From Oscheius tipulae (taxonomy: Eukaryota; Nematoda; Chromadorea; Rhabditida; Rhabditidae), in NCBI GenBank assembly GCA_037178975.1, contig JASJZH010000003.1, forward strand, positions 4,836,001 through 4,900,000: DNA of 64,000 nucleotides. Direction: 5' to 3'. Each line of letters begins with the position of its first letter. Position 1 is the first letter of the stretch. The translations under genes were made by a program, and so were the position numbers. Shown one piece after another: positions 10,101 through 21,400 of this stretch. The notes under the pieces are model-generated. The model did no database searches, was not told the DNA's origin, and saw nothing but the letters and a program-made list of their open reading frames with translations.

Positions 10101-12625
10101 ATCCTTGTTGAGGAGGAAGACCGCAGATATAAGCTGAAACAAAACTTTGTCTTTTAAACATTCTTACTTTTGCTCGGACAGCATCTGTACGAGGTGACTT
10201 CCGGTCCGAGGCTAACTGCCTGACATTCGTGAGTGGACGGACAACCTCCTTCCTTTTCCGAACAGCTCTGGAGACTACCGGAACTTTCTCTCAGAGGAGT
10301 TCCTCCATTCGTACAGCCTCCTACTCCACAGTAGTTTTCACATTCGGTTCTCGAGGCAAAGTTGTTACTATTCTGAAAATATTGCTCATTACAAACAGTT
10401 TCTTCATAAACTAACCCCGTCACAGCCGCTGTATTGAAACTGATCGCACGCCTAAGTGTTATTTTACAATTACAACGAATGAACTAGCCTGAGTCTGACT
10501 GTTGTAGAAGTACTTGAAGGATATTCCAGGTCCACAAGTTTTTCCACTGTTCGGAGGAAGGGAACAGGTAAAGGCTTTCGTGGGACAGCACCCGTGCATA
10601 GTCCCATCGAAATAACATTCAAAGTTAGAGGGACATGAAGAAGCCTGTCTGTTGGTGGCACACGTGACGAATTTGCCTTGTGTGTCCTTGTAAGCTTGAC
10701 CCTGCAGACATCTCGGCTCGGCTGAAAGTTCTTTTCTTCAGAATTCTTGAGAACCTACGAGCTGCATTTCGACAAAAGTTCTGACAGTCGACCAGGGTCT
10801 CAAAATTGTTGTCGTTACCCTGACATCCAGTGTATTCAAAGGATTGACACTCTCGCGTAGAGGCTGAATACCAGTAACGACGGACCGAACGGTCGCAGTT
10901 TCCAATTCGAACTGGCTGGGTGCAGATTGTTTCTGGAAAGTACTTCTTATTGTGAACAGTTTCCTCAGAAACTAACGCATTCTGGGACAACAGACAGCCT
11001 GGTCGATCTTGCATTCATGAGACGAAGGACAGTCGTTGTTGGACTGACAGGACTGTGTCGTGTCTCCGATCCTGAGAGGATTGCCTCGGTCACATTGTAG
11101 ACGAGCACAGAACAGTTCACAGTCGATTCGGCTGAATACATTTTTTGCTTAACTTAATGGCCAAGAAGACAAGATAAAAAGAGCACAAGTACCTCAAGAA
11201 ATTGTTGTAGTTGCCTGCTGCTCCCAAGTAGGTGAACGGAGAACATTTCCCACTATCGGGATCGTAGAAGAATCTGGTAGCTGAGGTAGTTCCCTGTTTC
11301 TCAACACCCGCATCATAGACTGTTTCTCGGAGGTGTGGATCCAAAGGACGACCTCCGATTCGACCACAGACAGCGGCTACCAGAAGAATTGATCGGTACA
11401 GAAGAATACTTACCGACAGTAGGACAACACCACTGAGTACTGCCCACAGTTTTGCATTCGTTGTGATGGGAACATGTGTTAACTTGACTACAGCCAGTTA
11501 TAGGCTGCTCTTCATGATAATTCGCCCGTCTTTCGTATTCTGGTGCGCCTCTTGTGCAGCTGTCGCGACAGAAGGATTCGCAGTGCTCCACAGTTCTGAA
11601 TAAGTGAGCGTCGTTTGTGCAAACTATTTATGGCTGAATATATTGCTGACAATCCAAGTTCAAGAGCGTTGCTCTCTGAAAAAGGAGTACCTGAAGTTAT
11701 TAGGCGAGTGTTCTCCCGGGCCGACTGCTACAGGATCCCAGAGGAACTGGGTGCAGACACCTGAGTAAAATGAAATTAGTTAACGAGAAGACATACCAGT
11801 TATGGCGTTGTACCACCACCTAGGTTCTGTTGGATTAGGCCCTGACGCAGTAGGTTGAATACAGACAAATGGTCGATTGGGACAGCAGATTCCATTGGCC
11901 TTTTCGGAATAGCCAGAAGAGGTGAGGTCCGGAGAAGAAACAAACTCGACACAATCATACAAATCTGCTATGTAGCTACCATCCGACGGGAATATACAAG
12001 CAATAGAACCATCTCCCAGCTAAATATCTGATTGTATCAGAAATCTCCTCGACTCACATCATCAGATGCTTGCTGAGTAAGAATTGAAGCACTATTGCAG
12101 AGAACAGGTCCAGGTGCTCCATTCTGTTTCGGATGTTTCGGGTCAGACAGAGCAGAAGTGTATCCAGCTCCTTCGGGTAGAGGACATGTGATCGCGAGTC
12201 CATTACCGTTTGCATCCAAAGCATCAAGACAAACGTGGCCGTCTCTGGTTGCCTTTTCAACCTAAACTATGAAATAAAAGTTGTGTTCTATAGTTTTCCT
12301 CACTTTGTGTTCTCCACAGCGACAGGTTCCGACTCCAGTAGTTAAGTCACAGAAGGCATCTGGCCATACTGACGAACACTGATCGTTGTGTTGACAGCCC
12401 GGTTGACCAGGTTCGATTTCTGAACAGTTTCCAGATCCAGATAATGATATTTTTCTTACTCTGATAACAATAACTCTCAGCAGCTATGTAAGTAGTTAGA
12501 CAACTACATAAACCAGCGTTACAAAACATGCCACCGAGACAGTCTGTGTTGAACTGACACGAATCTCCTACTCGACCGCTTCCTGTCTGTCGTTCTGGTC
12601 GACCGTTTTTGTGTCCAACGGCCAT
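7184..12625 (-). CDS. giant Kunitz-lustrin-EB cysteine-rich protein A
   Basis: This is a many-exon gene for a protein of roughly 1,300-1,500 residues built from extracellular cysteine-rich modules. In protein order: an EB-like start ([18 protein letters not shown]), then a conserved block with [19 protein letters not shown] and the Trp-rich TEPRWWYNA. Next are five Kunitz/BPTI domains at about 11820-11560 (degenerate), 11370-11100, 10935-10745, 10570-10330 and 10140-9780, recognisable by motifs such as [13 protein letters not shown] and [11 protein letters not shown]. Lustrin-type cysteine repeats ending in CCP or CCG lie between and after them, followed by EB modules at about 8200-7900 and a final lustrin-type repeat. 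Such nematode proteins act outside cells, for example in cuticle or as protease inhibitors. No signal peptide is visible at the proposed ATG (12625), which directly follows an acceptor, so a leader exon is probably missing. The last codons overlap a donor-like GTAAGTAG, so the 3' end is uncertain. Confidence 0.85.
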
Positions 12626-13286
12626 TCCTGAACCTTTTCAATTTGCCTGAGGTGGCTCTAATCTGGTTGAGTACGGCTCCGACTGTGCAGGCTTAATCTC
12701 TTCGTTGCCAGGGTGATATCCCTTCATTTGCGCTTCATTTCACGCACTGAGCACGTTTCAATGATGTTCCCAAGCAGGTGAGAACGGTTCTTTTTGCAAA
12801 CCTTTTATTGAAGCACATACTAAACATTTTGTGAATGACCAGTGTGATTCACTCTTATTAGGAAACGCTAATAGTTGAAGCGATGTGAGGTTTTTATCTA
12901 GATTTTTGGATACTGTAGCGCTACAAAGTACGCAAATTCCCTGCGGCGGCTTATCGCCGGTCGATTTGAAATTGTCTTTCCAGAATTTTCGCCAACGTTT
13001 CAAGGTGGCTCTCTCTGTCTTTGACTTTCTTTCTTCCATTTCTTCATTTGCAAAAATTCTCTAAAATCCATTCTCTAAATTTGTGCACATGAATGCCGTG
13101 AAAAACATGATAGATAACTTTGTTCTGGCTGGATGGGAATGTAGGAAGATTCTACATGATTGTTTTACACTCTTTTCTTGCGTTCTCAAAAAGAACTAGA
13201 ACAACGCGGATCAAAGTGTTGAACCTGTCTAAGTAACCGTAACAGAAGTGGTACAAATAGAAATTTTGGCTTATTTTTTTCGTAGG
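12626..13286. other. spacer upstream of Kunitz-lustrin A; weak minus-strand ORF
   Basis: The expected leader exon of the Kunitz-lustrin A gene should lie here but I could not identify it. A minus-strand open frame at 12758-13039 (93 codons) begins MEERKSKTERATLKRWRKFW and contains two CxxC pairs (GICVLC and TKCLVC). That might be a zinc-finger relic, for example of BED or transposon type, or chance. It has no neighbours of the same kind. The rest looks non-coding. Confidence 0.25.
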
Positions 13287-13655
13287 TCAACGATCAACTG
13301 GATCGACCTCAAAGATATCAAAAGGAATGTATACATCTCTTGGGAGAGACCAAACCATGTTATAGCTCGGATCAGATCGATTAAGAGCTGGTATACTTTT
13401 GCTACGAGTTATTTGTTACCAACTAATCGTACAGTAAACACATGGAATTACCTGCTATGAGCAGGAATATAGGGATGGGCGACATTAGGCGAATGGTCAG
13501 CGAAGGGCGGCGCCGTTGACAGCCGCGACAGCACACGGAAGTAGCCACTGTCAAAGTAGAATACACATACACGCACGCGACGATGAGGTCTATTACGTAA
13601 AGCCAAAATGCATAGAGGGATATGCTTCTAATCTCTCCAGATTTCACTTTCTTCA
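13287..13655 (-). CDS. possible two-exon membrane-protein gene fragment
   Basis: The function is unknown. Two minus-strand segments splice in frame. The first begins at an acceptor-like site (CAATATAG, about 13655) and encodes a hydrophobic segment (SLYAFWLYVIDLIVACVYVY), a cysteine-rich stretch and a second hydrophobic run (PIPIFLLIA). The second, after a GTAATT...TATACCAG intron, adds LNRSDPSYNMVWSLPRDVYI and ends at TGA 13287-13289. No ATG is available in frame, so this would be the 3' part of a gene whose first exon overlaps the TFIIA gene on the other strand. It could equally be chance openness in that gene's upstream region. Confidence 0.3.
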
Positions 13656-13673
13656 CTATATTGTTTAGGACCG

Positions 13674-14817
13674 ATGGCTTACAACTACAGCGGGTTTACT
13701 ACACTCGAAGTATACAACAGTGTTATCAACGATGTTACGAACAACGTCAAAGATGCGTTTCTTGACGACGGAGTCGACCTCGATGTTTTAGAATCGCTGA
13801 AAAAGGTTTGGTAATTTTCTTTCCTCCAAACAAGCTTTTCAGTCATGGGCCCAGAAGATCGAAGCCAGTGGCTGCGTAGATAGAAAGCCTAACAAACCTC
13901 ATTTTCTTCCTCCTCCGATTCGAGGTGTTGCCGTGCCAGCACTTAGAATGCATACTGGACAGACTGGCTATCAGGTATCAATTCACCTATTTTCTTCTAA
14001 CTATCTTGTTCTAGCTGGAAAATCCTCAATCTATTAAATACACGACTGCTGATGGCGTGGAACTTATTCCAGTCCAATATGTAAGATCTTTTTCGAAGCA
14101 CATGCAAACAGCAATTTTCAGAATCAGATTCCCCATCAAATGATTCATCAACCAAGTGCTACCTATATCCCTCCACAGCCGGCAGTCTTCTTCCAGCAAA
14201 CTTCAAACGAACAAGAAAATATTGATATCCGCAGCGGAATTCCTCATTCTTCAATGTATCAGCTCGATGGAAACGGTGAACGAGAGACTGAAAAGGAGGT
14301 TCGTATCCAAATTTGAAAGTTCTAACAGAGTTTCCAGGATACGGCTAAACTGACTTCGAAGAAACGCAAGACGAAGAAAATGGTTTCGAGGAAGGAAGCC
14401 GAGAAGACTTTAAGTCAACTGATCAAAACTGTTCAACTGGACGGTAACGGGGCTGGAATGTCGGATTCGTCGAGCGAGGATGAGGACTTCGATCCTCTGA
14501 GAAGACTAGCCGACCGTGTTGGAAACGATCTGATACCCGGTGACGACGAAGCCGAAATAGGAGAAGAAGAAGCCCCGTTGAATTCTGACGACGATGAGCC
14601 GGATGCCGCTTACATGGACAATCTCTTCGACAGTGTGGGAAATGTCATTGTCTGTCAATTCGAAAAGGTACCCTAATTATATCGTAAGTTTTACAGCTTA
14701 ACAATACAGATCAATCGCACTCGTACCAAGTGGAAGATGAATTTGAAGGACGGCATCATGCACATCAACAATCGCGATCACTGCTTCAATAAGGCCCAGG
14801 GAGAGGCTACCTTCTAA
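13674..14817 (+). CDS. TFIIA large (alpha/beta) subunit
   Basis: This is the large subunit of general transcription factor TFIIA, which stabilises TBP on TATA DNA in the nucleus. The N-terminal helical domain reads TTLEVYNSVINDVTNNVKDA and LDDGVDLDVLESLKKSW, the classic TFIIA-alpha signature. A variable Gln/Pro-rich linker follows (IPHQMIHQPSATYIPPQPAV). Then comes a long acidic stretch (SDSSSEDEDFDPL, DDDEPDAAYMDNL). The C-terminal beta-barrel segment is NVIVCQFEKINRTRTKWK, then MNLKDGIMHINNRDHCFNKA, ending GEATF at TAA 14815-14817. Five or six exons have introns of about 40-60 bp. Estimated length is about 300 residues. The ATG follows a TTGTTTAG acceptor by five bases, consistent with trans-splicing. 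Confidence 0.95.
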
Positions 14818-15041
14818 TGTGTCTATATTTTGTTCCAATTTGCTACATGATTTCCTGCTACTGTTTACGGCTTGCTAACCCGATCTCTCTTACCGTTGAG
14901 CTTCTTGATCTCTCCTTCCTGTTTGTAAAATTAAACCTTTCACGTCCAACATGTTTCCATGTGTAAATTGGTTTCCACCATTTCAAAATACCTCATTTTT
15001 TCAATCACAATCATCGCTCAAACTTTAGAATTCCAATTGTG

Positions 15042-16543
15042 ATGAGTGACATTACCCCCAAACAGGACGGTGGAATTTTGAAAACCATCAAGAAAGAAGG
15101 ACATGGAAGTGCCCGTCCCACTGCTGGAACAACTGTCAAGGTAGGATTTATTTATTTTAATGCAAGATAAGTCCATAGGTTCATTACGTCGGGACTCTCG
15201 AGAACGGTGACAAGTTCGACTCCAGCCGCGATCGAGGTCAAGAATTCGAGTTTCTGCTTGGCCGTGAGCAAGTTATCAAGGGATGGGATATCGGAGTGGC
15301 TACCATGAAACAAGGAGAGCTGGCCACTTTCGAAATCAAGTCTGAGTACGGTTACGGAGATGCCGGCAGTCCACCGAAAATTCCTGGCGGCGCTACTCTT
15401 ATCTTCGAGGTTTGCTGGCTTTTATACTAATCTAAAAGATTGTTTGAGGTTGAACTGATCTCCTGGCAAGCCGAGGACATTTCTCCCGAAAGGGATGGAT
15501 CTATCTGTCGAACTGTCATTCAAGAAGGGGAGAAGCTGGCCAGCCCTAATGACACCAGTGTCGTTTTCGTTCACGCTGTTGGTACTCACGAAGGACGTGT
15601 TTTCTACGACAAAGATCTCAAGTATCCGCTTGGAGAAGGATCCGAGGTTGGATCCAACTCATTCTTAATAGACACATCTTTAGGTTGGCCTGCCAGATGG
15701 TGTGGATCGTGCTCTTCGCCGTTTCTGCCGTGGTGAGAAATCCGTCGTCGACCTGAAGGGAACCCGCTTCACCTACGGAGAAAACCCGCCTGCTGAGTAC
15801 AACTTGCCGGCAAATGCCCATATCCAGTTCACTCTGTTCTTGAAGGATTTCGAAAAAGTCCCTGCCACTTGGGAGATGACGAGTGTGGAGAAGTTGGAAG
15901 CCGCTCGCAAGGCAAAGGAGCAGGGAACGACGTTCTTGCAGCAGGGTAAACTGCGTCTAGCATTCGATAAGTACAAGCGTGTGGAGCAACTGCTCGAGTA
16001 CGAGAAGAGCATGGATCCGGAACAGAAGAACGAGCGTGATAGTCTCATTCTTGCTGCCTATCTCAACATGGCTCTGGTCGCTACAAAAATGGACGAAAAC
16101 ATCAACTGCATCAAGTATTGCGATAAGGTTACTTTTTTCTTGAGTCGTTGACAAGTACGTCATGTTTAGGCTCTCGAATCAGACGCTAAGAACGTGAAAG
16201 CTCTCTTCCGTAAGGCCGGAGCCAAGTTTGCGATGAGCGACATCGAGGAGGCCATGCGGCTCTTCGAACAGGTCGTCGAAATTGATCCTTCCAACAAGGC
16301 GGCCCAGCAACAAGTTCTTGTCTGCAAGCAGAAACAGAAGGAGATCGAAGAGGCTGACAAACGTCGCTATAGGAAGCTCTTCGCCAAGATTAGGAAGGAG
16401 GATGATGACGTTTGTCTTATTCTTGTACTTTTCAAATCAATTGTTCTCAGAAAATCGAAGAAGTTCAAGCTGATGATACTGTCGTTCACGACGACGCTGT
16501 TCCTTCCACTTCTGCCGGTCCCACTGTCGAGTCAACTGCTTGA
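15042..16543 (+). CDS. fkb-6: FKBP52-type immunophilin (two FKBP domains plus TPR)
   Basis: This is a peptidyl-prolyl cis-trans isomerase and HSP90 co-chaperone of the FKBP4/5 type. The first FKBP domain has [35 protein letters not shown] and [20 protein letters not shown], retaining the active-site Tyr, Asp, Trp and Tyr positions. A second, divergent FKBP domain follows ([19 protein letters not shown], then [18 protein letters not shown]), probably non-catalytic as in the family. The C-terminal TPR region has [34 protein letters not shown] and [20 protein letters not shown], containing carboxylate-clamp positions for the HSP90 MEEVD tail. A lysine-rich segment and a Ser/Thr/Val tail end at TGA 16541-16543. 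Length is about 430-440 residues, normal for the family. The stop is 66 bp from that of convergent BBS5. Confidence 0.95.
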
Positions 16544-16609
16544 AGTCTCGATTTTTCCGTTTTACTTGTTTCGTGAATCTTGTGATTTTTGCCCGTCAGT
16601 AAAATTCTT

Positions 16610-18233
16610 TTATTCAACGCGTATGTTCCACAGATCCGAAATTGTGAAACCGTTCTTCAGTGGCTCTATAGCTAATCCTAAACAATGGATTGAAGAAAGG
16701 GGAATCTGAAGAGACCATACCTAGTTCTTCGGAATAAACTGGGAGTTTCCTTCCACCCTCTTCGATAACTGCAGTACTACCTCCTTCCGTGAAATACGCC
16801 TAACTTGTTAATTAGAAACAAGATCTCTTCTCACCGCAAAAGCATCCGTTCTGAGAATTTTCTCTTCTACAGTATCAACATCGTCCTCAATGGGATCCAG
16901 TCCATCTGCCTCTACAATTCGTGGAGTTGGCTGTAATACCTCTTTCCTCTTTTGAACCAAATCCTACCGGTTTTTCTCGGGTTAACATAACTCCGAAAAT
17001 CGGCTTCTCGAACTGTGCCTTCATCAAGGCTTGGATCTGGGAGCAGACAGCCTTTAGTCGGTCAGTTGGTTGGATGCGAAAGCCGAGAACGTATTCACCC
17101 GCCTAAATGTCTCTTCATGTAGAAGAACAAAGAACTACCGAAGGAACAGTCTCGAGAACGAGAGCAGTTCCGAACTTGGAGTCGCGAAGACGAACAGTGA
17201 ACATTTGGAGATAGGGAACGGACACATTGTACTGGATGTTTGTACTGGCGTACCAGACGACTCTACAGTTTGTGATGTACATGTTCCCGAGACTTCCCTA
17301 ATATACTTTTTACATATTTTTCAAGTCTTTACACCTGGTCCTGACTCAAGTTCCACACTCCAGATAGTTTGTCACAGAGCTGTTCTTGAGGCAGAAGACG
17401 AAGGTTCTCGGCGTCGTCCACTACAGCCCCTCTCATTTTCAGTTCTCGATACAACCGCGTAGTCATATATGCTCGATAGACTGACATCATCGTCGTCACC
17501 AAACGATTGTGGTTCTAAATATACTACCAGTAATGAATGGAATTGGATTTACAGCTGGAGGGAGACACGTGAAAACAAACTCGAACTTGGTCGTGTTGCC
17601 TTGAGCCTTGGCAAAGACGTAGATCGCCTCACACTCTCGATCCTTTTGCCTCTGAATAACTTGTTCTTTGTAGATACAACAACTTCTTACAGCATGGAAA
17701 CGCGTCTGGATACCATTGACACAGGTCCAGCCGATACTTAGATTGATCCTTGGCATCGAAGTCGCGTGCCATATTAGACGGATGTTCGTTATTCGAATTG
17801 TTCCTAAAAGAAAGGGCCTGTATACTAGAGTCTACAAAATAAGGGATCCTGCGACAAATGTTGGATGCACTGAACGAGAAGAGAGGACAGGGCATATTGC
17901 ATATTATATAAAACAAGTCACTAACGTTCCTGGCTAACGATCCAATGCTCATTTATGATTTGAACTGTTTGACTCTCTTCTGACTCGACTTGTCAACACA
18001 GAAAGGCTACAAACATTTTGACAACAGAGAATTATCACAGATATAAGAGTCGGATACCTCTATCTCCATTGTTGCCCTTCGTGTCCTCCACATTGTCCAT
18101 TCTGTCCACCAGCTGTTCCCCAGAACATAAGCGCAACATTCTGATATCCTCTTTTCAAATTCATAATAAGAACAAACCGTTGATCGACATCGAAGCGGAT
18201 TTCCCGATTTTGCCAGAGGGGCTCACGTTCCAT
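16610..18233 (-). CDS. bbs-5: BBS5, BBSome subunit
   Basis: BBS5 is the phosphoinositide-binding subunit of the BBSome, the coat that moves membrane proteins in and out of cilia. Read right to left, exon 1 is MEREPLWQNREIRFDVDQ. It splices (intron about 18180-18145) to RMLRLCSGEQLVDRMDNVED and TKGNNGDRG. The next parts are INLSIGWTCVNGIQTRF, FAKAQGNTTKFEFVFTC, YVLGFRIQPTDRLKAV and ALMKAQFEKPIFGVML. The last two exons give AYFTEGGSTAVIEEGGRK, VYSEELGLAIEPLKNGF and TISDLWNIRVE. These match both PH-like domains and the C-terminal tail of animal BBS5 in order. The proposed length of about 350 residues is normal. An X-box lies 17 bp upstream of the ATG. The integrin gene ends 239 bp upstream on the same strand. 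Confidence 0.94.
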
Positions 18234-18250
18234 CGTTGAAGGGGTGTCTG

Positions 18251-18264
18251 GTTGCTATGGTAGC
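18251..18264 (-). promoter_or_regulatory. X-box (RFX/DAF-19 site) before BBS5
   Basis: Read on the gene's strand this is GCTACCATAGCAAC, which fits the classical nematode X-box consensus RYYNYYWTRRNRAC at all positions. It ends 17 bp before the BBS5 ATG, inside the 239-bp gap behind the integrin gene. Its last 10 bases (CCATAGCAAC) are identical to those of the TMEM17 X-box, and bbs genes are established DAF-19 targets in C. elegans. Confidence 0.85.
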
Positions 18265-18472
18265 GGAAACAGACAGATCGCGTAGAAGGATTTATTCGAG
18301 ATTTGTGGCACAACGAGCGAAAGTCAACGGAACTGAAGGATAAAATTCTGGTAACTTGAGCATACAAGTTTGTAGTTTGGTCATGGAATGGAATATCCTA
18401 AAAAGACGAGCAATAGACGATATGGAGGTGAAGATCACTGCACAGTAAGTACCCATATTTTGTATTTTGTGT

Positions 18473-21400
18473 CTACATCCACTCCTCTGCTTCGTGTTTC
18501 AGTTGGGCACGATGCAGACTGGGACCAGCTGGTTTGTTTCGTTTGAAGAAACCGCATTTCCAGAGGATGAAAACGATAAACAGTAGAATGAGCAGACCGG
18601 CAAAAACAGCGCCGAGGATGATCCACCAGGAGACTCGTCCGATCTCACCTGATCATTATTTCAGTTTCTAACTAAAAACACAAACTAACCAATCTGAGGT
18701 CTGTCCGGATAGGCGAGAGTCACGACTTTGGCCTCGTTATTGGTTGGGTCATCTTCGATTCCCTGACTGGCGTCCAACTCAATTCGTCCAGTCGATACAA
18801 GCTCCACATACTCGATGTCATAATAGTCCTAAATTATATTTTTCACTGAAACGAATCCAGAGCAAACCTCGATAAACGTCGAATTCCATAGTCGAGCACG
18901 GAAGTCGATGACTGGCGCCGCATTGGCGTCCAAAAAGTCAAAGTGACATGTCACTGTGAAACACTTGGCTGTCTTCTCGGAACAGCTCTGAGCTTTCTTT
19001 GGAGAGGATAGGAAAGAATAACTCACAATGGTAACCACATCGACCTGCTGTCCATTTTCGAGCTTTTTCCTCGGGGATACTCTCCCGGAGAAGAGTCCAG
19101 CACTCTGGATATCGTCCGACTTTGCCAGTTCTTCCTCCTCTTCGACATCTCGTTTCATTCGTCTGCTCGGACGACGTTCCGTCTCGTGGGTTGTGTATAT
19201 TGTGTTCAGTTTAATGTGTTCGATCGGATTGACGTGTTCGAGCGGACGTTCAACAGAACATCTGCGAATGGAACAATGCAAGAAAAGAATACGCCTCACT
19301 TTCTGATTTCCAGGCTTCCATCGTTGTTGTACATTGTGACAGTAGGTGTGTCCAACAAGTAAAGAGCCCATTTGCCCTTGCTCCATCTCGATTGGACCTG
19401 ATACGGCCAGTCGAACTTGACCAACACATTTCGAACAGTCCACGGACCAAAGTTATGTAATGTGTAGTTGTGTCTAACCATAACTCCAATATCCTCTTCG
19501 AGATCCATCGATGAAGCACCTTTTATCTAAGCTCAAGTTTCTTCCAATAGAAAGCAAATCTCTCACCTCTCCTCCGAACCAAACTACTTGAGGATCACTC
19601 GTACCAACCAGTTCGAGTTCGGCTTTCTTGATTATCTGCACACTGGCTTCCCATTTGTTGTCGCCGGTATCCAGTTCTTCGGAAGTAGAATTGACCACAG
19701 CCTTGAACTCGAGAGGACGACCGATACCTTCGGTACGGCCTCGAACCAGACGGAACCGAATGTCAAAGTTGTGTTCAGTGCCCGAATCCATCGGATTACC
19801 GAGGTATATGATGATCAGATTCTTTCCGACAGTTTCTAGAGTCAAACTGGGCTTCTTTCCTGAAAATGTCTCTTTTGAATTTTTCAAAGATTAAATACCT
19901 GTCAGTGTGGGCAATTCCAGCTCTTCAGGGTCGTAGTTCAAGTAAAGAGATGCCTGATAAGCTTTCTCCTTATTGTTTTTGACAGTAAAGGCGACGTCCA
20001 GATGATCTTTGTCTCCGACATTCATCACGTAACCCTTTTCCGTTTTCGGAACTCCGGAGAAGGCCGCCTTCAAGGATAGATCCGTTTGACAGACTTGGTC
20101 ATCTCCACAACGGGTATTGAATGGAACTGTGAATTCGTAGACGGCTCCATACTTGTTCAGAACAGGATACTGTCCCAGATCAACAAGTTTTCCTCCTTCC
20201 GTAGGCATCGTCGGCTTCCTCTCTCCTTTGATCTTGACACTGAATCGGAACTTCAGAGGGTTGATCCAGTCATTGGATTGATCTTTGGGAATGTAAATCT
20301 TTTGTGGGTAAGACCTCTTGTTTCGATGGAGGTCTCTTCCACATGGCCATGTGTGGTTATGACTGTGGCTACCTTCGAGAAGAGCTCTTGGAGCAACAGC
20401 TGGCGAAGCCTGGATAACTTCCAGTTGACATGTTAGTACGTCTTGAGTGAAATCGACGAGATCTTTGGCTCCGTCTCCCTCGAGAGATATGTCCAGTTTC
20501 AACTCGAAACAAGTTTTGGAACCGCGTGGACATCCCTTTCCCTTCTCGATGTCTATGTACTTGGTGGACATGCTGTGGGAGCCGGTGATACTGACAACAG
20601 GACGAGCACGAAGAATCACAGTCGCGTCTCTGGCCACAGCTCCAACGACGATATCCGGATAACCATTTCCGTCCAGATCGGCTCCTCCTGATAGAGAGAA
20701 TCCGAAAGATTTTATAGGTTTTCCAGGGAACGAAGGAAGGTCGGACCCGGTGATCACTTGAGCAGCTTTTCGACGGAACTCTCTCGGTCCAGATGCTCCC
20801 AGATAGATGTATACAGCTCCTCCGTGCTCCGCGTATGGAGCTCCAATGGCAAAGTCTTGATAACCGGCCCGATCACCATCGATGTTACCAAGAGCCGTGA
20901 TTGAAAGACCGAATTCGGAAAAGTAGCGAGGAGCCTTTAACACGATTGGACGGTGGAACACTTGGTCTGACTCTTTCTAGAATTACAGTTCTGCATAAGA
21001 AAGAAAAGAATACACTTACACGTCCTTTTCTGGAGCCTTTCGAGAAATAGACGTACACGATTCCACCAAAATGCCCATCTTCGTCGGTTCTGTGTTCAAA
21101 TGGCGCTCCGACTACCAAGTCATCGAATCCGTCATTGTTGATGTCCAGTACAGCCAGAGAATATCCGAAAGCCGATCCCATCCTGGTTCCATTGAGCACA
21201 AAACGGTCGTCGGTCAAGGAGAGATGGTCTCCATTTTCCCAGGTGAATGGAAGGAAGACAACGGAACCATGTTGGCCAGACCTCGTTGCTCCGGAGACGA
21301 CAGTCTGAGCCCCATCTTCTGTCTCGTACCAGAACCCAAAACGACCGATGGCAACAGAATAGCCGAGGTAGTCGTGACTTGTCAAAAGAGATCTGATTCC

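Noticed and set aside
13656-13674. Apparent divergent start codons 17 bp apart (membrane fragment and TFIIA)
   Set aside because: The minus-strand frame begins with GTG, not ATG, and no ATG is in frame before the upstream stop, so there is no paired start here.
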